A DNA stretch of 64,000 nucleotides from Pagrus major (lineage: Eukaryota > Chordata > Actinopteri > Spariformes > Sparidae), in the NCBI RefSeq assembly GCF_040436345.1, contig NC_133234.1, positions 14,095,446 to 14,159,445 on the forward strand. The letters run 5' to 3'. The translations under genes were made by a program, and so were the position numbers. Shown in pieces: positions 1 through 12,658 of the stretch. Every line of letters begins with the position of its first letter. Positions within the stretch are counted from its first letter, which is position 1. The notes beneath the pieces are model-generated. The model saw only the letters and a program-made list of their open reading frames with translations. It was not told the DNA's origin and ran no database searches.

Positions 1-692
1 CATACTTAAAATAAATAGGGTGCAGCATATCACCAGAATAATTGCTAACTGCTGCGAAATGTAGCTGCCATTAGCTAGTTAGCTCAATTAGCCGTGCAGC
101 TAGAGATACAGACGAAGGAGCCTTGGACTCAGATGGGCTGGGCCAGCATGCTTACTTCAGTATATATCTCTATAATACGAAACAGACGCATGCTCACATT
201 CTGTTGTTAATTTTAGTTACATTTTGAATGTTTTTAACAAAAGTTCTTACATATTGCACCTTTTTTAAAACTGCTTTTGAATGATAAAGTCCTATATTTA
301 AAAATGACCTTGGAAAAACTTGATTCAGCATTGTGTAGTACTGTTGTTCATGTCACTCACTAATTCTGTTATGTTGAATCACTGAAGCTATTGACGAGCT
401 GCAATGTGATCCAAGACCTCAGTCTACAATATAGGAGCCAGAGAATGTATCAAATGACGATGAGGAGGAATTATTTTTACACCCCTCAGCAGCTTGGAGA
501 ATGAGCCAGATAACTTACGTTGGCATTTGCCTTTGAAACATCATTAAACCCCAATGAAATATTATGTTATTGGATCTGTTTCAATACAAAATTGTGTTTG
601 AAATCTAGTCTTCAGAGAATCTAATGGACTGTGTTTTAATATGTTGCGTTAAATGGATTTAATATTATTCTCTGTGGTTTCCTCCCACACAG
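1..692 (+). other. kif22 intron sequence with a partial dispersed repeat
   Basis: No coding exon was recognised before the acceptor at 691-692. The first 266 bases share stretches with the element at 3904-4178, including the terminal motif TCTTACATATTGCACCTTT and an inverted GCAGCATATCACC block. This looks like a rearranged copy of the same element, cut by the window edge. Confidence 0.45.
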
Positions 693-2119
693 TGTCGCCT
701 CTTCAGCCTCTTCAGCAGCTTGCAGTGGTCAAGAAACAGTCAGTCTGCGTCAAGAGGAAGGAGAAGAAGCTTTCAGACCAGGTTGAGGTCAGCATCTGAG
801 CCTCGACTGTGCTGCGCTTAGCTTGACACATCTGCAGAATTGCAAGCATCAGAAACGAGCTGACGTGGTGCATTAGCTTCAATTTGTTTTTTGACTCGAC
901 AGAAACTGCAAGTTCTCCAATTTATTAGGTCAAATTAACCTGCTTTCCAGACCACTACGGACAAATAAATGTTCTCAGTAAAAAAATAGACTTCCATGTA
1001 CTGTAAGTTTTCTATAATTGTGTAAAATGCGGTTTTAAATCCAGGTTTTACACTATTTATCTTTTTACTCTCAGCCTCCAGATGGTAAAGAGAATATCAT
1101 GGAGAGTGGCTGGGAGTCCCAACTAGACAACTCGATGCTGGAGCAGTCCAGACAGAAAATCTTGCAGGTTCTGAACACCGGTTCCCTAAAAGAGCTGAAG
1201 GGTCTGCAGCAGATCGGCGACAAGAAGGCGAAGCTCATCCTGGGCTGGAGGGAGATCCACGGTCACTTCACAAAGGTTAGTGTAGAGACTGTCCAGCTCA
1301 GATTGTCTTACTCACCCCACAACAACACCTTGTCCTCAGTGTTTTTGTCTATATATATCTAACATGATTTTTGGTTTTGCAGTTGGAGGATCTGGGAAAA
1401 GTTGAGGGTATGACAGAAAAGAGATTTTCCACCTTTATGAAGGTAAGACAAGTCTTCAGTTTAAAAAATAAAAAATAGCAATGCTTGCAGTATTTCTGTT
1501 CAGTTCTGTTCATGGTCATGTTGGTCAGTCAGTTGCTTCCCCACGGCGTCCAGACTAAAATATCTCAAATATTACATGGATTGCCTTGAAATATCAGTAA
1601 GCCGTGGACTTTTTCCACTAGTGATCCGATGAGGGTGATGATTGTGCTTCTGGGTGAAGTATCTCAGAAAGTCTTAAATGGTTGATATTTGGTACAGACG
1701 TCCCCCATAGAATAATTTGTTGTATCTTTTATAAACAGTTCATGTAGCACTCTGATCCAGTCAAAAATGATTTGATTAATAACTAAATACTTACAAAACA
1801 GAGACATTCCCATCATCCACAGCTGTACTTGGTGTTTGCTGTCAACATAAACTAAACTTTCCGACTCTGCTGCTGTCACTTTATTTTGTCATTTTGTCTT
1901 TAATTGCTCTTCTATAGGTTTGATGTTTACTTCTATTCTTATTTTAGTTCAACATACCTCCTATTATTTTATCTTTATTTACTTTCCCTATTTATCTGTA
2001 CTCATTTCTCCTTATTGTGATCAATAAAGCCTTATCTTATCGGGCTCTGCATCATCTTGCTAATGTTTGTTTCTTTTTCACCTTTTCAGGCGAACATCCT
2101 GAGTGCCATGGGGAATTGA
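693..2119 (+). CDS. kif22: Kinesin-like protein KIF22 (chromokinesin Kid), C-terminal exons; 5' part outside window
   Basis: KIF22 is a microtubule plus-end motor that binds chromosome arms and drives chromosome congression; this part encodes its DNA-binding tail. Exons: 693 to 781 or 787 (two possible donors, both in frame), 1075-1275, 1383-1442 and 2090-2119, with the TGA stop at 2117-2119. All introns fit GT-AG and the frame continues across them. The first exon encodes a Lys-rich stretch (KRKEKKLSDQ). The second and third carry the helix-hairpin-helix region: LNTGSLKELKGLQQIG, GWREIHGHFTK, then LEDLGKVEGMTEKRF, matching the KIF22 tail in order and spacing. The protein ends ANILSAMGN. The motor domain and stalk lie left of the window. 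The order kif22-prrt2 is the same as in human 16p11.2. The only doubt is the donor of the first exon. Confidence 0.93.
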
Positions 2120-2257
2120 TTTTTTTATTTTATTTTTTGATCAATGTATATAATTTCTATCTCAGAACCTTTTATTTGTCTTTTATGCTATGCTTGGTTT
2201 TATGATATTTTTGTAGTTACCACTGTGCTCCAGCTGGTGGCGCACTATTGCTTTTTT

Positions 2258-2263
2258 AATAAA
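2258..2263 (+). terminator. kif22 polyadenylation signal
   Basis: A canonical AATAAA lies about 140 bases after the kif22 stop codon, with a TG/T-rich stretch downstream. It is the first good signal after the stop and implies a short 3' UTR. Confidence 0.6.
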
Positions 2264-4967
2264 CGTTTCACATGTCATTGAATGTCTTGAGTGTTTATTT
2301 CATGATGATAATAAATAAATGTGGCTACACTTTTCACATATGGCTTGAACATCCCTTTACCCTTGAATCCTCTCTTGGATCAATCATCATCTTCTTGGGA
2401 GTATTTGTCGCCTGTTTTTGGGTTGAAAACCTAAACGGGCTAATTTGTGAACTCTTGTCCTTCATCCTTGGAAAAACTGCTGTGATGCAGCATCACTGAG
2501 CGAGCAAATATCTAGTGACAGAAGCTGGTATTTTTGGAGGGGTGAGGAGAGGAGGAGGATGCTATAATCCAGCTTCCCCTCCCTCCTCCCACATCACGTA
2601 GTCTGGTTGATTTCACTTTTCATTTCACACACACCCCTCCTCTCTGATCCACCCTGCCATCCTGGAGACTCCCTCTCCACCCATCCATCCATCCATCTAT
2701 CCCTGCACACTGCGCTGGAGGAACAACAACAACCCGGTCGTCTCTCCAGGATATTCCCGGATCTTTTAGACGCTCGTCTGCAGACACATCGCGGCTGTAG
2801 AGGAAGATGCTCGCTGTCGTGTGATGCTGATTTGTTTTTGCACCTGAGGAGGAAAAAAAAAAAAACGTTTCCACGATGTCAAAGCCAGAGGCGCTCCGGC
2901 TGTGTTGAGACAGGCGCTGGAAGAATAATAATAAAAAAAGGTCAGTCTGATTTACCTTCATTGCCACCTTTTTATTATTATTAATCATTAATTAGTGTTA
3001 CAATTCGGCCTTTGCGTTAAATGATCCAATGCATTTTTCTGCTTATCATTGCAATGTAGCATCTCCCATCCACTGAATACAAATCACCAGCAGCAGCAGG
3101 CTAATTAATAAGCACCCTCCTCCTCCTCTTCTTCTTCCTCCTTCACTCTTCCATCCCGAGTATTTTCCTTTGTCCTCATCCTCTCCTTTCTACCTTTTGT
3201 TCCGTGGCCACCATATGTCATTTCGCGCCTGTGTACACATGCAGAAATAATGGTATGTACACACCTGCACCGAGACCATGGCCGCTACTATCGTTTCAAA
3301 GCAGCCTCCATCTGCCATGCCTTTGTACTCCTCGTGTCATTGTGACCTGCTTTCCCCTTGTTACCTGATATAGACAGTCTGCTATTTTAATAATAAGAGC
3401 TTTGAGGCCTGATTTTCTGCAGGGACGTGCTTTGTGTTTAATGTTTACCTCCAGTCTATTTATTTACAATTCATCCTGTGACATAAGAGATGATTTAATT
3501 TTAAAGAGAGCATGAATATTACCTGAGTGGATTATAAAGAGGCTCATCCTGATATTGAGTCAGGATCCAAACTCTTAAATCGGCTAAAGCAGGATGTATT
3601 TAGGGACTGTCGGGAAGTTATTAGACTGATGAGCAGAGGCTGAACTTTGGACAACCTCCCCCAATATCTCTAACCTTTAATTATATAACATTAGGCTGTG
3701 GAACAAGACTTTCATGTGATGTATTTAGCAGAACCAGAGATGATGATATTACACTATTTCCTTCTTCATGGTCAAAACCTCACGCCTCCATTATTATTAA
3801 GGACGTAAAAGGAAGCTAACATTAGATACTATAACATTTATATAGGTAATGAAATGCCAAGTCGTAGGCACAGTTAGCTAGCTATGTAGCCACACGTGTG
3901 AATAAAGGGGCAATATGTAATAATTTTAGTTTAAAACAATAAAGAATTAACTAAAATTATCTTTTGAAGTTATGTTATGTTAACACAACCTCCCCAGTAG
4001 TCCTGGCTAGCTGCATGGCTAACTGAGCTAACAAGCTAACAATAGCTACAGTCATGGATGTTTACACAGAATACAGTTTGCAGCAGTTACCAGTTACTAT
4101 GGTGATATGCTGCCCCTTTTTGTTTTTTTGGGACTATGAATTTAACAGGTGGCCACTTCTTACATATTGCACCTTTAAGGCAAATGTTAGCTTTAAAATA
4201 AATGAAGGTTAAAGTGCATCAAGCTAGCTGCATACATTAACCTACAGCATTGCACACGAGCGTGGGCATGAGGACATGTCACGGTAATGGGAGCGACATG
4301 AGGCAGGCAGCTGAGACGTTCAACCACCGTCAAGGTTAAGAAATGATCTGGTCCAGTTTAGCAGGGTCTGAAAACGTATTACAAGACTCTACTGGCATGA
4401 ATATAGAAAATACATGTTGTTTGTGCTTTTTTGGAGCAGTCCAAATCCAAATTAGGGGGGTCATACGCCCCCGATCTCCCCGGTAATTCAAAACCTTGCA
4501 TTTTAGTTGGAGACTCTGGTGTGTTATGATAGAAGCAACTTGTGTAGGTTTTGCGTATCTCCCTTTTGGAGCAACAATGCAAATGTTTTTACATAGCCAG
4601 TGGTACTCCACAGGGGCTGTAAACAGACTTAGCAATGGAATTAGCAGTTGCTCAAATTATGGAAAACTTCACAAATAATGCATCCTGTTCATCGAATATC
4701 CAAGCCATTCCTCTTATTTTTGAATCAAGAGCTGTGAATGTCACTTTCTTTGAAATGTGATTTTTTTTTGTAGTCCTGCTAACAAACCAACAAACAGACA
4801 CGGGTGAAAACACCCACCTGAATAATTTGTGTACAGTCCCTAAACTGATTTCAGGGAGAAACTTTTGTTTACCAAGTTGGTAAAAACCATTTTCTAACCC
4901 CCAGGTGTAACTACAGGGAGCACAACCAAGACCGGACCACAAACAGAGGCTTCATCTTGCTGTCAGC
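2264..4967 (+). other. kif22-prrt2 spacer, probable prrt2 promoter and 5' UTR
   Basis: No protein-coding gene was recognised. Around 2530-2940 the base composition changes to CpG-containing, GC-richer sequence with C/T-rich tracts, followed by a possible splice donor (AAAG then GTCAGT) at about 2940. This is a plausible promoter and untranslated first exon for prrt2, whose ATG is at 4968, but it is inference only. The rest is AT-rich; a transposon-like element occupies 3904-4178, and 4330-4960 shows nothing recognisable. Confidence 0.4.
3904..4178. mobile_element. MITE-like element with short terminal inverted repeats
   Basis: The left end reads AAAGGGGCAATATGTAA. The right end, CTTACATATTGCACCTTT, is nearly its reverse complement, giving terminal inverted repeats of about 17 bases around 275 bp of noncoding DNA rich in GCTAAC/TTAGCT motifs. 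There is no transposase reading frame. A related, rearranged copy lies at 1-266. Confidence 0.6.
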
Positions 4968-7382
4968 ATGGCTGTGAACATGATGCCATGTCCCGGCATT
5001 TGGCCAGGGGAGGAACAACCATCGCTGTTGGATGAGGAGGGCTCTCTAGCGAGCCAAGCCCCCATCTCTGAGCCATGCCTTCCAGTCAGAGGTGAACAAA
5101 TCATCCAAAGCGGCAGCAGCCCGGCCGGCACAAGGCCTCCCCGCAGCAAATCCAAAGGAGAACTAGTCATAGTCATCAACGAGAAGCTGAAGAACAGTAA
5201 GTGACTGAGTTTGACCTCATATTTAAGGCAGCAGGGTGGGTGGAGGTGGGGGTAAAACAGCTGCTGAGTCAGCTCACCGCGGGCAAGTCAGACTCCAGTG
5301 CATGAAAAAGCTCCTGGGAGGGCGCACACACATTTAGCTCCTGCAGTGTTTTAAACATTCGCCCGTCCTTTTCGTCCCCTCATGTGTAGGTAACGGGATC
5401 CACTCGGCGCCTGCAGAGAGCACCTCGCCGGTCATCTCCTCTCCCCCCAGAAGACAGCACTCCATCTCTTACCCCCATCATCACGGCAAGACCAGGAAGG
5501 GGAGCAGGGCGAGCTCCATCGGCTACACCGCCTTCTCGCCCAGGCCGTCGATTTCCCGCCACTCCAGCATCGCCACCAACCCGCCCTTGGACCGGACCAA
5601 AGTTAAAGACTACCTCCTGCTGTCCGTGCTTGCCTGCTTCTGCCCCGTCTGGCCCATAAACATTGTGGGATTTGTCTACTCCATCATGGTACGAACTGGA
5701 TGTTTTGGCTTGTTTCTGACCATTTTTCTGTTTTCAATAAACCATATTCACATGGTGGCCATTTTCCTCTGACATCGCACCCAGGGGGGGATCCCAAATG
5801 TTGTTCTGCTGGGATCCAGGTAGCCAGTCCTACAAAGACAGGGATTCTGACCAACTGTGAACATTTCACTGCTTCCTGATTGATCAGCAAGTAAAGAAGA
5901 CAACGGGTAGTGAAAAATCCAGAGGGACATTGGGCCGTAATTCAAGATAAAACAATATTGAATATTTGATAACCCCTTAGCTAACGTTAGCATTCAAACA
6001 CTTTCTAGCTGCCAGTGTTACACGATAGATGTAAACTGACCGGTTGAACGCTAACATTAGCTAATGGGTTATCAAATGTGTTGTTTTATCTTGAAAGACG
6101 GTCAAATTTCCCTCCAGATGTTCACTATCCATTAAAATGGTAACGGTAAAATGATCACAATTTGTCAGATTCTCAACACTTAGGCAACTTGCAACTGGAG
6201 TCACAGTAATGCAACACTAATTGAGCACTCAAGCATGACGTTAGCAGAAAATGGCCATCGTTATAACCATTGTTATTTGTCCATGTGACCCGAGCTAACA
6301 GATGGTTGAATCTTCTCCCTCAGTCCAAGAACAGTCTCGAGCAGGGAAACCTGGATGGCGCCGTTCGTCTGGGACGCGTGGCCAAGATGCTCTCCGTGGT
6401 GTCACTAGTAGGAGGGACGGTCATTATCATCGCCTGCATTGTCAACCTGGCCAGTGAGTGTCCCAAATCTGACCTTTAAATCTTCCCCTCCCTTCCTTTT
6501 TACCCTCTGTGTAGTTAAGAACAGCTGATTCGTCCCCCTGAACATTTTTGTGTCCCTTGAATCCTGATCGTCGTGGCCCAAAAACCCACTACTGTCACTG
6601 TTTCTTCCATCACGATACAGCATTTACCTCCGTAATCCCTGAGACTCTTTCCATCCGTGTTTGCGTAACATTGCACTAGTTACAATGCCTGCACACGTCT
6701 TTCTACACTGCAGCACTTTAGCCTTCAGGGACTGCGTCAACGCTACACAAACATCAGAACATATTAATCACATTTGCATCAGTCAAATCTACATTTTATG
6801 ACGTGTTTCTTTTCCCATTTGCACGGGTGGCCCCCAGCCTCCAGCTGTAACCGACTGCATGCCTCGGACTGCTGTGTGTGATGCGTGTAGTCTGCTGTCT
6901 GTTGTACGCCTTGCCCTGTTTGCTTGTACACAATGTGAAGTCTTGTTGCCCCTGTACCACATGTATATTTAATGTGTGAGTTGTTGACATGCTCACAAGA
7001 CAAATAAATATAGTGACATGTAAAGAAAGGGACTAGTATTTGTCTTTTTGCACTGTATGGTTAACATAAGCTCGAAGGGTCAGTCAGTTAAATGCTTCTT
7101 TGCCTTTTCACTTCATTTGAAGCAGATCTTTTTTTGAATGCACACAGCCTGTTGGGTCTCATTAATCCAAGAGATGTCCTCATTAACTTAACGACTGGCA
7201 GAGCAATTGTACACACGAGTTGAGTTTAAGGGTTCTGGGACTTGAACGATCCTTGTTTTTCTCATTATATATCCGTCCTCTGTGGTCTGTGAAAGTGTAT
7301 ACATCCATATTAAGTTGCAGTGATCCATAGCTCTCCAACTAATACGCTTCCTCTTCTTTTTTTAGTAAATGTGAAAACCTGA
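4968..7382 (+). CDS. prrt2: Proline-rich transmembrane protein 2 (PRRT2), complete
   Basis: PRRT2 is a presynaptic membrane protein of the dispanin/CD225 superfamily. It interacts with SNARE proteins and synaptotagmins, promotes Ca2+-triggered release and modulates Na+ channels. Exons: 4968-5196, 5390-5688, 6324-6453 and 7366-7382, totalling 675 nt (224 residues), all with GT-AG splice sites. The ATG at 4968 opens the frame shared by all exons. Residues 1-150 form a hydrophilic, probably cytosolic region rich in Pro, Ser and Arg. The membrane domain follows: a hairpin-like segment ([20 protein letters not shown], about 152-171), the conserved loop [21 protein letters not shown] (177-197), and transmembrane helix 2 (about 198-220), ending NLAINVKT. 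The loop and [11 protein letters not shown] are diagnostic of PRRT2. At 224 residues it is much shorter than the roughly 340-residue human protein, mostly through a shorter proline-rich N-terminus. Intron 2 carries an inverted-repeat element. Confidence 0.94.
5740..6285. mobile_element. Palindromic MITE-like element in prrt2 intron 2
   Basis: The two halves are imperfect reverse complements over most of their length. The best arms are 5939-5996 and 6042-6099: both begin, on their outer sides, with TTCAAGATAAAACAA, followed by ATTTGATAACCC, TTAGCTAA and GTTAGC. Outward, similarity continues with interruptions (GGATTCTGACCAACTGTGA against GAATCTGACAAATTGTGA) to GGTGGCCATTTTC near 5755 and its counterpart near 6250. 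It has no coding capacity. It looks like a foldback or MITE-type insertion; the exact ends are uncertain. Confidence 0.65.
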
Positions 7383-7556
7383 GTTTCATCCCAGGATGAA
7401 ACTGGATAAGGCAACTGACCGTCTGGCCCGCACCTGCACCACCGTCTTTACCGCCTAGTCATTACCTGGATGTGTGACAAATATGCATCCGATATTATAC
7501 AGTGCTTACTTATATTTCTGTAAATCTATATAAATCCCTTTTGCTAATGGATGAAA

Positions 7557-7562
7557 AATAAA
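7557..7562 (+). terminator. prrt2 polyadenylation signal
   Basis: AATAAA about 175 bases after the prrt2 stop codon, followed after about 35 bases by a G-rich run. This fits the end of a short 3' UTR, although longer isoforms cannot be excluded. Confidence 0.55.
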
Positions 7563-8759
7563 ATATGCAAATGCTGCTGCTCTGAGTCAAGGGAGGGAGG
7601 GGGGGGGGGGTGGATTTGTCCGTCTGATGTTAGATGGAGAAGGGAGAAGACAGTCTAATCAGTCCCTTCGTATTCTGGTCAACACATTCAGAACGATCCT
7701 CAAGAACTCTTGGCCATCATCGCCCGCAGAACTGACTCAGACGAGGTGGACTGGAAAATATGGGGGCCCCCGTGGAGGTGGTTATGGGCAGGATTGCCTC
7801 AAAGCGAGTCCCAACAAAATGTCCGCCAAGTCCATCCTCCACTGCACCGAACGACAGGACCGCATCAGACTTCCAGCTTGCCGTTAAATCCCCTCGGACA
7901 CGTGGAGGGGCTCTGGGATTTGTGTTGCGTTGGATTCACAGAGAAATTCACCCACTTCCCTTCACAGAGATGAAACACTTTCAAATCACTGTATGTCCTC
8001 TACGTTTTCAGAATCTCTCCTCTGTGTGCTCCTCATGACTTCCTGCCATACATCTTGTCTTTGACTGTACGGGTGGCAAAAGAGGATGAAAAAGAGAGGC
8101 TTACCAAGGACTGGCTATGGGTGCTAAAACGGAAGGGGATTATGGAAAGTCTCACACAGAAGGCAGAGTCATCACTGCAAGGAAAAATATGTGCCAAAAA
8201 AAGAATTTAGAGGGGAAAGTTGTCTTGTCTTTTCAAAGACCCAACTCTGATCACAGAATTGCTGTTGTAGAAAAAGTGTTTTTACTCTGCCGCACCTTTA
8301 CTGTGTATCCGCTCGACACCACTGACCACTGTGAGGAAAAGGGGTACACGTTCACGTCAAAAAAAATGTAGCAAGATACAGTGAAGCTAAGCTAAGCTAT
8401 GCTACGTCATCTATAACCTATCTTTTGATAATGTTTGTAAAACAGTTTCATAATGGGATGCTTTGGAGTGCTGTGCCGCAGTTGACAGATGGCGGTTGTA
8501 TTGTGTGCTAATGGCCTTCACTATTTGGTTAACAAATGATATAGCTTGTTGCTGCATCCACAGGGAGCCTGTACTTTCAAACCAGACAGATTGTGGCACT
8601 TTCAACCCTTCAAAAACAGAGATGAACAACTAAATATCTGCCCATTATGTTGTCACACACAGTAGGATGCTGTCTTGTGATGGTTAATTTCTAAAAACTG
8701 GTTCAGGGGACCATGGTTTTATGGGTTTGAAATATGAATAGAACTAATTTTAAAACCTG

Positions 8760-8760
<1 letters not shown>

Positions 8761-8797
<37 letters not shown>

Positions 8798-8798
8798 C
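8761..8798. repeat. (TTA)n microsatellite
   Basis: An uninterrupted trinucleotide tract of about 12.5 units in the prrt2-doc2a spacer. Confidence 0.95.
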
Positions 8799-9825
8799 TC
8801 CTATGTATCCTTAACTAACCTCTTTATCTACCTGTGATTCTCACTGTGATCTGAAACAACTGGGATTCATCAAGAATGGATCAAACTCCTTATTTATTAT
8901 TTTATTGTGGTTTTTGAATCATGTACAGAAACGCCACAATTTCTCATGAGTTCACACCTGCAGACTATTTTCTGTATTGATTAATATGGCTTTTTTCCCC
9001 CTCTGTTAGTACTTAATATGTACATTTAATTGTAATCAACAGTTGATGTGTTCTGCAGATATAAATCTCAATATTGTGATAATTCTGTAGTTGATATGAG
9101 TTAGCATTTAAGTAGTTATGATCTAAAGTAGGCACAGAAACTGTCGGCAGTCGTTGTATTACCACCTGGCTTCTATAATCTCTGTGGTTATTGGCATGTT
9201 GTGCATTTTTTATTAATGTATGATGATAGAAGTTGACAATTACAAAGAAAAGCTGGCACTTGGAATATTATGACTTCTGCAGCACATTCATAATAAAGAC
9301 ACAATGCATGCAACATGTTGTCAGTGTCGTTTTGAAGAGATAAAGAGCAGCGGTGGAGATTAAAGAGATTTGGTTTTTGTTGGAGAGAATGAGTGTCAAA
9401 AGTGAGAGATATCCAGAGAGCTTAGCCACTAAGTCACAGATGAGAGCAAAATAAAATCAGGAGAAGAATTAATGTAGTTGTCCGCACTGTGATAGTGTGT
9501 AAGCTGCAGGGATTGAAAGCGCATGCTGTTGTAAGGCAGTGGAGCAGAGACAGCAGGAAGAGCAAAGTGCTGAAGGGAGAGGCCCCGAGCCAAGGAAATG
9601 CACTGTGATGAGAGCTAAAGCCTCAGATGACTTCGACAAAATCAAAGCAAAATATCCCTCATTATTTTCTCTGAGGTTCTCCAAATCCTCAAAGAAGCTA
9701 TTACTATCGGCTGCTCACTGCTCAGACTGTCCTATTTTATGATATTGGGCATCCTGACTAGAGCAGTTTTTGGAGGGAAAAATAAAAACAGGGATGAACA
9801 TTTAAAGGCTGCTGTGCTCTGCAAT

Positions 9826-10075
9826 GGCCAACTGATACATTAACATTTTCAAACCATTTATTTCAACTAGCACTGAAACAATTAGTTGATTGGTGACTGG
9901 GAATCGATAATCAATCAGCCCCTCAGCTAACGTCAGCATTCAACCACTGCCTAGCTAGCATTACCATTTGATTAAACTCAGTGAGTTTTACTTGCCGTGG
10001 CCAACTGATACAATAACAACGTCACACCATTTATTTCAACTAGCGTTGCAACGAGTCGTCGACAGGATACAGATA
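9826..10075. repeat. Local direct duplication (two diverged copies)
   Basis: Near 9826-9892 and 10002-10075 the same order of motifs recurs: GGCCAACTGATACA, then AACA, then ACCATTTATTTCAACTAGC, then GCAAC or GAAAC. The copies are about 175 bases apart and clearly diverged. The intervening part contains GCTAAC/TTAGCT-type motifs seen in the mobile elements of this window. Confidence 0.7.
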
Positions 10076-12623
10076 ATGATTAAATGTTTACTGTTTAAGG
10101 AGCAGGACTGAGTCGACATTCATCCCTGTGGTTTAGTGGTTGTACTTCTTAGCTACATGCTAACATGCTCACAGTGACCTGCTAATGTTTAGTAGGTATA
10201 ATTTTTACCATGTTAGTTTAGTGTGTTAGCATGCTAACATTTACTAGTTAGCACTTAACAAAAAGCACAGCTGGGGCTGATAGGAATGACATTAATTTGA
10301 AAATATTTGGTTATAAATCAAAGTACTTTTTCACAACTTCATTTTACTAGCATGGCTAAAAACAATGCTAACCCTAGTTCAGACTTCTGAAATGTGACTA
10401 TGTTGTGCTTTGTCTTACATTACTGTGAACCGACTATCTTTGGGTTTCTAGACTGTCAGTCGGATAAAACAGGATATTTGCAGACGACTTGTATTCTGAT
10501 GTTGGTAACTCTTCATAAGAACTACCATCAATAAAAGAAGTAAATACATGGTTAATTAAACTTTATTTATTGGTTTCACTGCTAACAAACAATAAAACGC
10601 TTTATAAACCATTTATTTTGCAACTCTATAATGTCCATTCAGATAATTTTTTATTGATAAACTAAACAGTATTATACACATCAATGCAACTTTACGATAG
10701 AAAATGCCTAATAAATGTTTCATAAAGCATTTCATTTATTTCATTCAAGTTTAATTAGCCATCATTTTACCATTTGTAAATGATGGTTATTATTCAGTGT
10801 TACTCTCTTGTTTTATAGATCTGACTTTCAATCCTGGCTCTGCATGTTATAGATGTTTCCCTGCTCCAACACACCTGATTCAAATGAATGGGTTGTTATG
10901 AGGCTTCAGCAGAGCTTGATGACGAGCAGGGTACTGGCCACCAGGACCAGGATGGAAAAACTCCGTTATAGACCTAATTGTTAATCAGGAAATGGAGAAA
11001 ACAATCAGCAGGTTCATCAATAATGACTTATGACAATAATATAATAATAATCATGAGTTGTTGTTGCTGTTGCATGGAAATGATAATAAAAATAACATCA
11101 TGGGCTTGATAAAGAGATGTGCTGCTCCCAGTAAAGAGAGTGTTCTGTTGTAATAGTGAACATAAAACACAATAGACTGTACGCACGAAGTAAACGCACT
11201 TTTATGAAAGCAGAACTTGCTCAAAGGGGACCTTCAAGCGCTCACAGCGGAAAAAAATCAACTTCAGTAGCAGAAATATAACATCTGACAACAGCAGATT
11301 CTCCCTCACCAATGTTAACATTTCTGACAGCAAAAGGTAAATTTCTCTGTACTCAGCTAATTTAACAGTAGGTTTACAGGAGAGTACGGCTCGGGCGAGG
11401 ATCAGCACATCAGACAGGGTCACATCCAGATGCAGTAAGTGGGTCAGGGATTATCCAGCTGGGTCACATAAACACGGAGGCTGTGAGTCAACTTGGCAGC
11501 GTTTGGATGCATCATGATCATCCTGTCAGTCCGCATAGCGACTAACAGTGTAATGAGATACACTGACCTGTGGCGATGCTGCTCTATTAGTGCCTGCTTG
11601 ATTTGGAAAGAGAACCAGAGCTGATAGAAAATCATTATCAGTGTGAATTAATGTTGGAATGGATTGTTGTGGATCTTCAATTTGGAGAGAGGAAGTACTT
11701 GTTATTGAAACTCAAACATTTTTTTAATAGGACACAAACTTCAAACATCAGAGAACGAGTCTTAGAATTAAAGGCTCGCTTTGAGAAGGATCCAGCTGTG
11801 TGGTAAACACAGTTATCAGTCAACAGTCAGAGGGGCTTTTTCATTTGGCATCACTACAGTGAATTTGATTGTTTTCAATGACAATGTTTTTTATCTGACA
11901 CACGTTTGTTATCAAAAACTGTCAAAACTATTACCAATTTTCACAGCTTATATTTCGGCGTGTTGTAGCAGGAATAAGCACCGGTGCAACTATTAACTTT
12001 AATTACGACTGTTGTCCATTCGGCTGCTCCAGTTTCAGGATCGTGTTTTGAATGCTGGCTCAGTGTCAGGTCGTACTAATAGACCTACATGGAATGGAGC
12101 CATAATTAATATCATTTGTTACATCTGTGCTCTTTCAGCTATGAATTGGGGTAAAGTGTCTGCTGTCGATCGGCAGACATTTTGACACGGCACAGCAGGA
12201 AAAGCACAGGTGTTTCTAGCAACTATGACTCTGTACTTTTCAAATGTCCCAGTGAGTCGTGACAGTGAGTCAGCATGAACAACACCAGGGCCCTGACACT
12301 GAAGCAGGAGTGGAATTCGGCCATCATTCATTTTATTATTTACACCTGTGATTTTCCAAGTATAAACGGCTTATTGTTGACTGTTGCTTTTCACTTAATG
12401 TGTGATGGGTTTGTCGTGTAAAACAAGGTTTTCATCAGACTTCTTTGGCTCAAATGTTTTCAAGCATAATCTACTTTTTTTGTTTTTAACAAGCAAATTA
12501 ATAATTAATGCAATCTGTCATCAGTGACTGGTTTGCCATCTACCTCCTTATGTTTGTCACCAAGTGAGAGTGAAATTAATGATGAATTATTTATCCTCAT
12601 CATTCCCAGTAGCGACAGTGAGT

Positions 12624-12624
12624 C

Positions 12625-12655
<31 letters not shown>

Positions 12656-12658
12656 GTG
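12624..12658. repeat. (TG)n microsatellite
   Basis: Dinucleotide tract with one CG interruption near its right end. Confidence 0.93.
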
